In this document: in pieces, positions 6,327-9,519 of the stretch
How the letters are laid out: each line of letters starts with the position of its first letter
How positions within the stretch are numbered: the first letter of the stretch is position 1
The notes under the pieces: model-generated
What the model was told of the DNA's origin: nothing
Database searches by the model: none
Seen by the model: only the letters and a program-made list of their open reading frames with translations
Program-made: the position numbers and the translations under genes
NCBI GenBank assembly: GCA_014380965.1
Contig: JACMIV010000065.1
Span: 1 to 9,519 of the forward strand
Direction of reading: 5' to 3'
DNA: 9,519 nucleotides
Source of the DNA: Rhizobiaceae bacterium
GTDB taxonomy: Bacteria; Pseudomonadota; Alphaproteobacteria; Rhizobiales; Rhizobiaceae

Positions 6327-6356
6327 TCCCCTTCTCCTGCGAGCGGGAGAAAAGGG
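6327..6356. repeat. Hairpin between convergent fabI and DUF2937 genes, resembling a degenerate REP-like palindrome
   Basis: TTCTCC (6332-6337) pairs with GGAGAA (6346-6351) across an 8-base loop. The flanking CCC (before) and GGG (6354-6356) can extend the stem past a two-A bulge. It sits 25 bases after the fabI stop and 19 bases from the minus-gene stop, so it could end both transcripts. The CTTCTCC...GGGAGAA core resembles intergenic palindromes that I recall as frequent in Hyphomicrobiales genomes. Only one copy is seen here, so the repeat status is inferred. Confidence 0.45.
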
Positions 6357-6370
6357 AGCCGCACTCGGTT

Positions 6371-6904
6371 TCAACCCAGATGCGATCCGTCGATCGGCCT
6401 TGCCGCGCGCCGCGCCTTGCGTCGTCGCCGCATTCCAGCCGCTCCCGACACCCCCGCGCCCAACGCCCAACCGCCAGCAAATCCCGCGACCGTCAGGAAC
6501 AATCCGTCAGCCGTCACGGGAATCGCCGGCCGGAAATCGTCGACGGTGCGCGCGATCATCGGCCAGTCCGGGTCGGCAAGGGCCGCGAACGACCGCAGCA
6601 CCGGCACTTCGGCCCGAAGCGCGTCGTAACGCCGCGAAACGTCCCTTTCGCGCGCGATCGTCGCTGCCGCATCATCGCCTTGACGCGCGACGAAACCGTC
6701 TGCCGAACTCTTGAGCCGCTCCACCGCAACATCGCGCGGCAGTCCCTCGCGCGCCGCGCTCGCATCGAAACGAGCGACGACAGCGGCAAGTTCGTTCGCC
6801 GCTCCGCCGAGCCGCTGCACGTACTGCTGCGTGAATTCAGATGATTGGCTAAATATTAAGCCGGCAAAGAGCGATGTGGAGACGCGGACGAAGAGACCGC
6901 TCAT
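6371..6904 (-). CDS. DUF2937-family membrane protein
   Basis: The 177-aa protein fits the uncharacterised DUF2937 family. It has a short N-terminal hydrophobic segment (about 4-19) followed by the signature SQSSEFTQQYVQRLGGAANEL (starting at residue 19). A charged helical middle (40-125) contains RFDASAAREGLPRDV and RYDALRAEVPVLRSF. A C-terminal membrane segment (about 133-157, rich in Gly and Ala) leads into the very basic tail RRRRKARRAARP. The topology suggests a middle domain on the outer face of the inner membrane and a cytoplasmic C-terminus. No function is established for the family and no catalytic motif is evident. The ATG at 6904 is the only methionine before the signature, although its ribosome site is weak. 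It is convergent with fabI. The family call rests on remembered sequence pattern and is good but not certain. Confidence 0.83.
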   Translation of the reverse strand: MSGLFVRVSTSLFAGLIFSQSSEFTQQYVQRLGGAANELAAVVARFDASAAREGLPRDVAVERLKSSADGFVARQGDDAAATIARERDVSRRYDALRAEVPVLRSFAALADPDWPMIARTVDDFRPAIPVTADGLFLTVAGFAGGWALGAGVSGAAGMRRRRKARRAARPIDGSHLG

Positions 6905-7049
6905 CGCCGTAGGTCAGCGAATGAGACGCCTGCGACTGCTCCCCCAAATGCAGCCGATCCCCCGCCGAAATCCGCCGCGTGGCACCTGCGCCCGACATGT
7001 TCCACGCCGTCACCCCTTGCCCGCCACCTAACGGGAAAGCCCTGGCATC
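6905..7049. other. Intergenic region between the DUF2937 and ABM-domain genes
   Basis: This 145-base stretch separates two minus-strand genes and probably holds the DUF2937 promoter. I see no clear promoter boxes, tRNA or hairpin with a T-run. A 36-codon plus-strand frame from an ATG at 6999 has a proline-rich start, overlaps the end of the ABM gene and has no recognisable family; I do not call it. Confidence 0.3.
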
Positions 7050-7346
7050 TCATAATGTCTCGACTTTGTCCGAATGCACGATCTCGACCCTGGCGGAGAC
7101 GACATAGGGGGCTCGCGCCGCCCGCCACGCCACGAGATGCGGCGCGGAGAAATGCGCCTGTAGCGCTTCCCGGCTCTCCCATACCTCCACGAAGGTCAGC
7201 CGCGTCTCGTCGAGCACGTCGACCAGGAGGTCATATCGTAGGCAGCCGTCTTCATCGCGGGTTCCGAAGAGGCAGGGAGTGGCCGCGGCGACGACGGCGT
7301 CACGGCTGCCGGGGCGGATTTCGAGTGTGGCGATGACGTAGATCAT
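7050..7346 (-). CDS. Antibiotic biosynthesis monooxygenase (ABM) domain protein, putative quinol monooxygenase
   Basis: This 98-aa single-domain protein fits the ABM ferredoxin-like fold: strand MIYVIATLEIRPG (1-13), helix RDAVVAAATP, strand CLRYDLLVDV, strand TRLTFVEVWES and the hallmark helix EALQAHFSAPHLVAW (about 60-74). Proteins of this type (YgiN-like) act without cofactors or metals on quinols or polyketide-like substrates, or degrade small molecules as dimers; the substrate here cannot be told. I chose the ATG at 7346 because GGGAGGGA lies about eight bases upstream. An ATG at 7364 would overlap that ribosome site and add six residues before the natural first strand. It is on the same strand as the four-TM gene, with a 210-base gap between them, so one transcript is possible but not shown. 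Confidence 0.85.
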   Translation of the reverse strand: MIYVIATLEIRPGSRDAVVAAATPCLFGTRDEDGCLRYDLLVDVLDETRLTFVEVWESREALQAHFSAPHLVAWRAARAPYVVSARVEIVHSDKVETL

Positions 7347-7556
7347 AGCGATGGTCCCTCCCAAGCATCGACCCTTCTGAACCTTGCCAATGCCCCGGCA
7401 TTTGGACGATACGGCCCGCCTGAGTCGAGTGCCTCAACGGTGTTGAGATATCGCAGATGTCGCTCGACCAAGCTGCTTGGCCCCAGTGTCACGGTGAAGA
7501 CTGTTGTATCCGAGCGACGCGTGTGTCCTATCCACCCGATTGGGCGCAGGATCGTC
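7347..7556. other. Intergenic region between the ABM and four-TM genes, with two palindromes
   Basis: I see no gene in these 210 bases. There are two perfect inverted repeats: AATGCC-CC-GGCATT (7389-7402) and CTCAAC-GGT-GTTGAG (7433-7447). The second could be a stem-loop with a 3-base loop, downstream of the four-TM gene on the minus strand, but no T-run follows. Open frames crossing this region overlap the four-TM gene in other phases and do not resemble proteins. Confidence 0.4.
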
Positions 7557-8624
7557 CTATCGCTTGCGCAAGCTTTCGAAGATGGCACGGGCGGACGAGT
7601 CCGCTTGCCTCGCTGTTCTGTCAAAACTGATTTCTCGAGTGCGAAATCGATAGACCAATCCCAATTCGGCGGTGAGCGGGTAGCCGACGGAGCAGTAGAG
7701 GTCCGCAAGGTCATCGACTTGGCTCATCCGATAGCAGCGGGCGAGATATCCAGGCACGTCGGCGCGCGTAAAGAAGATGTTATGGGCTCCGACGTAAGTC
7801 AGTAGACCGTCTCCAGCTCGTTGAGGGGTGATCGCGGCCATTTCCGACCGTTCCCAGTCTGTGATCTCCGCCGACATCGCAAGCAGCACGCGCGCGTCGA
7901 AACGACCGAGCACGTAGACGTTTACGGCTTCGAGATACTTCGCCCCGTCGGAGGTATCCGACTCGCGACAGAGCGCTTGCCACCATGCGAACGGCCGTCG
8001 CTGCGAACAGACCGCCTCGTTCCGGCCTGCGGGTCCGCGCGGGACTCGCCCGCCGACATCGATGCTGATCCGAGTTATGGATGGTACGCCTGCGGAGGCA
8101 GAACTGCAGAACTCCCGAGCATGCTGGTTGATCCGGAAAACGAATGTCGGGTCGTAACCCTGACCGAGGCTGACGTCGATGGCAGGAGCCAAGGGGATCG
8201 CCAGCGACACGTCGGCGATCATCGCATCGTGGAGACGCGCGGTACATTCGGGCGATGGCGGAGCAAGGCGCGCTTCTTGAGCTTTGTTCTGCCAGAAGGC
8301 CAATGCCAGGAAAAGCGCCGGCACGGCGACGAAAACTAGTGGTAGGACCAGCAGCGGGTGGCTGAGTCGCCATCTGCGGGCCCGCCCGAGAAGAGTGGCC
8401 GCCCGCGCGAGCCCCCCTGCGAAAAGTCCCAGAGACGCAAAGCCCACCATAGGCAGCGCAACGATGACAGCAGGGCTGTCCATCGATCCGACGTCGCCGA
8501 AAGCCCATCCGCTGAGCGCGACAGCGCCGAGCGATCCGGCGATCAGGGAGCGCCATCCCGGTAGCAAGGCAAGAAGGGAGAAGCCGATAGAATAAGGGAT
8601 CACAACGAACTGAAACATCATCAT
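7557..8624 (-). CDS. Four-TM protein with cysteine-containing C-terminal domain, function unknown
   Basis: I do not recognise this protein (355 aa from the ATG at 8624). Four hydrophobic segments occupy its first 110 or so residues: FQFVVIPYSIGFSLLALL, SLIAGSLGAVALSGWAF, VIVALPMVGFASLGLFAG and LLVLPLVFVAVPALFLALAF. The loop between the third and fourth is strongly basic (RARRWRL), so it should be cytoplasmic, which puts the roughly 220-aa C-terminal domain in the periplasm. That domain has six cysteines (ECT, FCS, VCS, LCR, RCY, YCS), compatible with disulfides. The same rule favours an outside N-terminus and hence the short start; the longer in-frame ATG at 8699 would add the basic MFRRSQKLGL leader. 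Neither start has a clear ribosome site. There are no catalytic motifs that I can name. It lies downstream of the pnp terminator on the same strand. Confidence 0.75.
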   Translation of the reverse strand: MMMFQFVVIPYSIGFSLLALLPGWRSLIAGSLGAVALSGWAFGDVGSMDSPAVIVALPMVGFASLGLFAGGLARAATLLGRARRWRLSHPLLVLPLVFVAVPALFLALAFWQNKAQEARLAPPSPECTARLHDAMIADVSLAIPLAPAIDVSLGQGYDPTFVFRINQHAREFCSSASAGVPSITRISIDVGGRVPRGPAGRNEAVCSQRRPFAWWQALCRESDTSDGAKYLEAVNVYVLGRFDARVLLAMSAEITDWERSEMAAITPQRAGDGLLTYVGAHNIFFTRADVPGYLARCYRMSQVDDLADLYCSVGYPLTAELGLVYRFRTREISFDRTARQADSSARAIFESLRKR

Positions 8625-8734
8625 TTCAACGCCGAATCGCAAACATCCTGCCCCCTTGATGCAGCGCGCCAAGCCAAGCTTCTGAGAGCGTCGAAACATC
8701 GCGCATCGCGGAAGATGCGTCGGCGTTCAACGGC

Positions 8735-8763
8735 TATCGAAACGCCGCCCGCAAGGTCGTCAA
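8735..8763 (-). promoter_or_regulatory. Candidate promoter of the four-TM gene, -35 box next to the pnp terminator T-tract
   Basis: On the minus strand TTGACG (8763-8758) is a five-of-six match to the -35 consensus. Seventeen bases later comes TCGATA (8740-8735), a poor -10 box. The -35 overlaps the T-run that ends pnp transcription. The call rests mainly on the -35 and the position. Confidence 0.3.
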
Positions 8764-8799
8764 AAAAAGAAAAGGCGCGCCCCTTCCGGAACGCGCCTT
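8762..8799 (-). terminator. pnp: Rho-independent terminator of pnp
   Basis: On the minus strand AAGGCGCG (8799-8792) pairs with CGCGCCTT (8779-8772) across a 12-base loop that contains the palindrome TTCCGGAA. A T-rich tail follows, with a seven-T run at 8768-8762. It begins about 30 bases after the pnp stop, the textbook position and shape. Confidence 0.93.
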
Positions 8800-8829
8800 C
8801 GCCTATCGTTGAACCCCGAACCGCGAAGC

Positions 8830-9519
8830 TTACGCCGCCTCTTCACTGCCCTTGAGCTCTTCGCCGGTCGCCTGATCGACGACCTTCATCGAAAGGCGGG
8901 TCTTGCCGCGCTCGTCGAAGCCCATGAGCTTGACCCAGACCTTCTGGCCGTCCTTGACGACGTCCTTGGTGTTGGCGACGCGCTCGGCGGCGAGTTGGCT
9001 GATGTGCACCAACCCGTCGCGCGAACCGAAGAAGTTCACGAAGGCGCCGAACTCGACGCATTTGACGACCGTGCCTTCGTAGATCGCGCCGACTTCCGGC
9101 TCGGCCACAATCGAGTGAATCCACTTCTTGGCGGCCTCGATCTCCTTGGCGGAGGAGGAGGCGATCTTCACCGTGCCGTCGTCCTCGATGTTGATCTTGG
9201 CGCCAGTCTTCTCGACGATCTCGCGGATGACCTTGCCGCCCGAGCCGATAACGTCGCGAATCTTGTCGGTCGGCACCATCATGACCTCGATCCGCGGGGC
9301 GAACTCGCCGAGTTCCGCGCGGTTGGTCGAGAGCGCCTTCGCCATCTCGTGAAGGATCGTGAGACGGCCGCCCTTCGCCTGATCGAGGGCGATCTTCATG
9401 ATGTCCTCGGTGATGCCCTGGATCTTGATGTCCATCTGCAGCGAGGTGATGCCGGCTTCGGTGCCCGCGACCTTGAAGTCCATGTCGCCGAGATGGTCCT
9501 CGTCGCCGAGGATGTCGGA
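8830..9519 (-). CDS. pnp: Polyribonucleotide nucleotidyltransferase (PNPase), C-terminal part, cut by window edge
   Basis: The visible 229 codons are the C-terminal third of PNPase, the phosphorolytic 3'-5' exoribonuclease that degrades mRNA, often within a degradosome. The window opens in the second RNase PH domain at [19 protein letters not shown], the conserved stretch containing the catalytic aspartates (Asp486 and Asp492 in E. coli by alignment from memory). A KH domain follows (visible residues about 78-135, with the IGSGGK loop at 91-96), then an S1 RNA-binding domain (about 143-213, [20 protein letters not shown] and GLVHISQL). The chain ends with a short acidic [11 protein letters not shown] tail and a TAA stop at 8832-8830. 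The missing N-terminus is beyond the window, not a truncation. A strong terminator follows. rpsO usually lies upstream of pnp but is not in view. Confidence 0.97.
   Translation of the reverse strand, partial: SDILGDEDHLGDMDFKVAGTEAGITSLQMDIKIQGITEDIMKIALDQAKGGRLTILHEMAKALSTNRAELGEFAPRIEVMMVPTDKIRDVIGSGGKVIREIVEKTGAKINIEDDGTVKIASSSAKEIEAAKKWIHSIVAEPEVGAIYEGTVVKCVEFGAFVNFFGSRDGLVHISQLAAERVANTKDVVKDGQKVWVKLMGFDERGKTRLSMKVVDQATGEELKGSEEAA

Noticed and set aside
6999..7109. A 36-codon plus-strand frame beginning MFHAVTPCPPPNGK
   Set aside because: It has no convincing ribosome site or family and overlaps the end of the ABM gene on the other strand.
7343..7805. Open frames on both strands in the gap after the four-TM gene (7343-7714 minus, 7440-7805 plus)
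   Set aside because: Each overlaps the four-TM gene in another frame, and neither has protein-like hydrophobic patterning or a plausible start.
1..9519. Search for CRISPR arrays, insertion sequences, tRNA genes, toxin-antitoxin or phage genes
   Set aside because: I saw no regular repeats, transposase motifs, tRNA-like cloverleaf or relevant protein families on either strand.

Overview
The window is high-GC DNA (roughly mid-60s % by eye) from an alphaproteobacterium, most likely of the order Hyphomicrobiales (Rhizobiales). The diagnostic block is a Fur-family Irr regulator close to, and divergent from, fabA-fabB-fabI. Irr is largely confined to this group. The other recognisable proteins (SH3_4-type exported protein, DUF2937 protein, Nu-like GST) fit the same assignment. 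I cannot name genus or species.

Layout. (1) Positions 1-470, minus: the N-terminal part of a D-2-hydroxyacid dehydrogenase, cut by the window edge. (2) 668-1267 and 1394-2080, plus: an exported tandem bacterial-SH3 protein and a glutathione S-transferase. (3) 2166-2654 and 2743-3243, minus: irr, preceded by a small exported protein of unknown function. A T-tailed hairpin ends irr and separates it from the convergent GST gene. (4) 3474-6306, plus: fabA, fabB and fabI, a type II fatty-acid synthesis cluster. Its genes are separated by gaps of 105 and 121 bases that hold inverted repeats. (5) 6371-8624, minus: a DUF2937 membrane protein, an ABM-fold monooxygenase-like protein and an unrecognised four-TM protein with a cysteine-containing C-terminal domain. 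(6) 8772-9519, minus: the last 229 codons of pnp and its terminator.

How the genes work together. FabA dehydrates 3-hydroxyacyl-ACP and isomerises the C10 intermediate. FabB elongates the resulting cis-3 product, and FabI reduces enoyl-ACP. Together they supply the unsaturated and saturated acyl chains of the membrane. Irr controls iron and heme homeostasis in this bacterial group. Its position next to fabABI is conserved context rather than proof of co-regulation, and I saw no clear iron-control (ICE) palindrome in the 3244-3473 divergent region.

Most of the window is ordinary core genome, and I see no phage, transposon, CRISPR array, toxin-antitoxin pair or defence island. The least explained parts are the exported protein between irr and fabA, the four-TM protein at 7557-8624, an unusual His-Pro pair in the predicted DNA-recognition helix of Irr, and several intergenic inverted repeats that could be RNA switches or chance. 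No gap exceeds 300 bases; the larger ones are described in the feature list.
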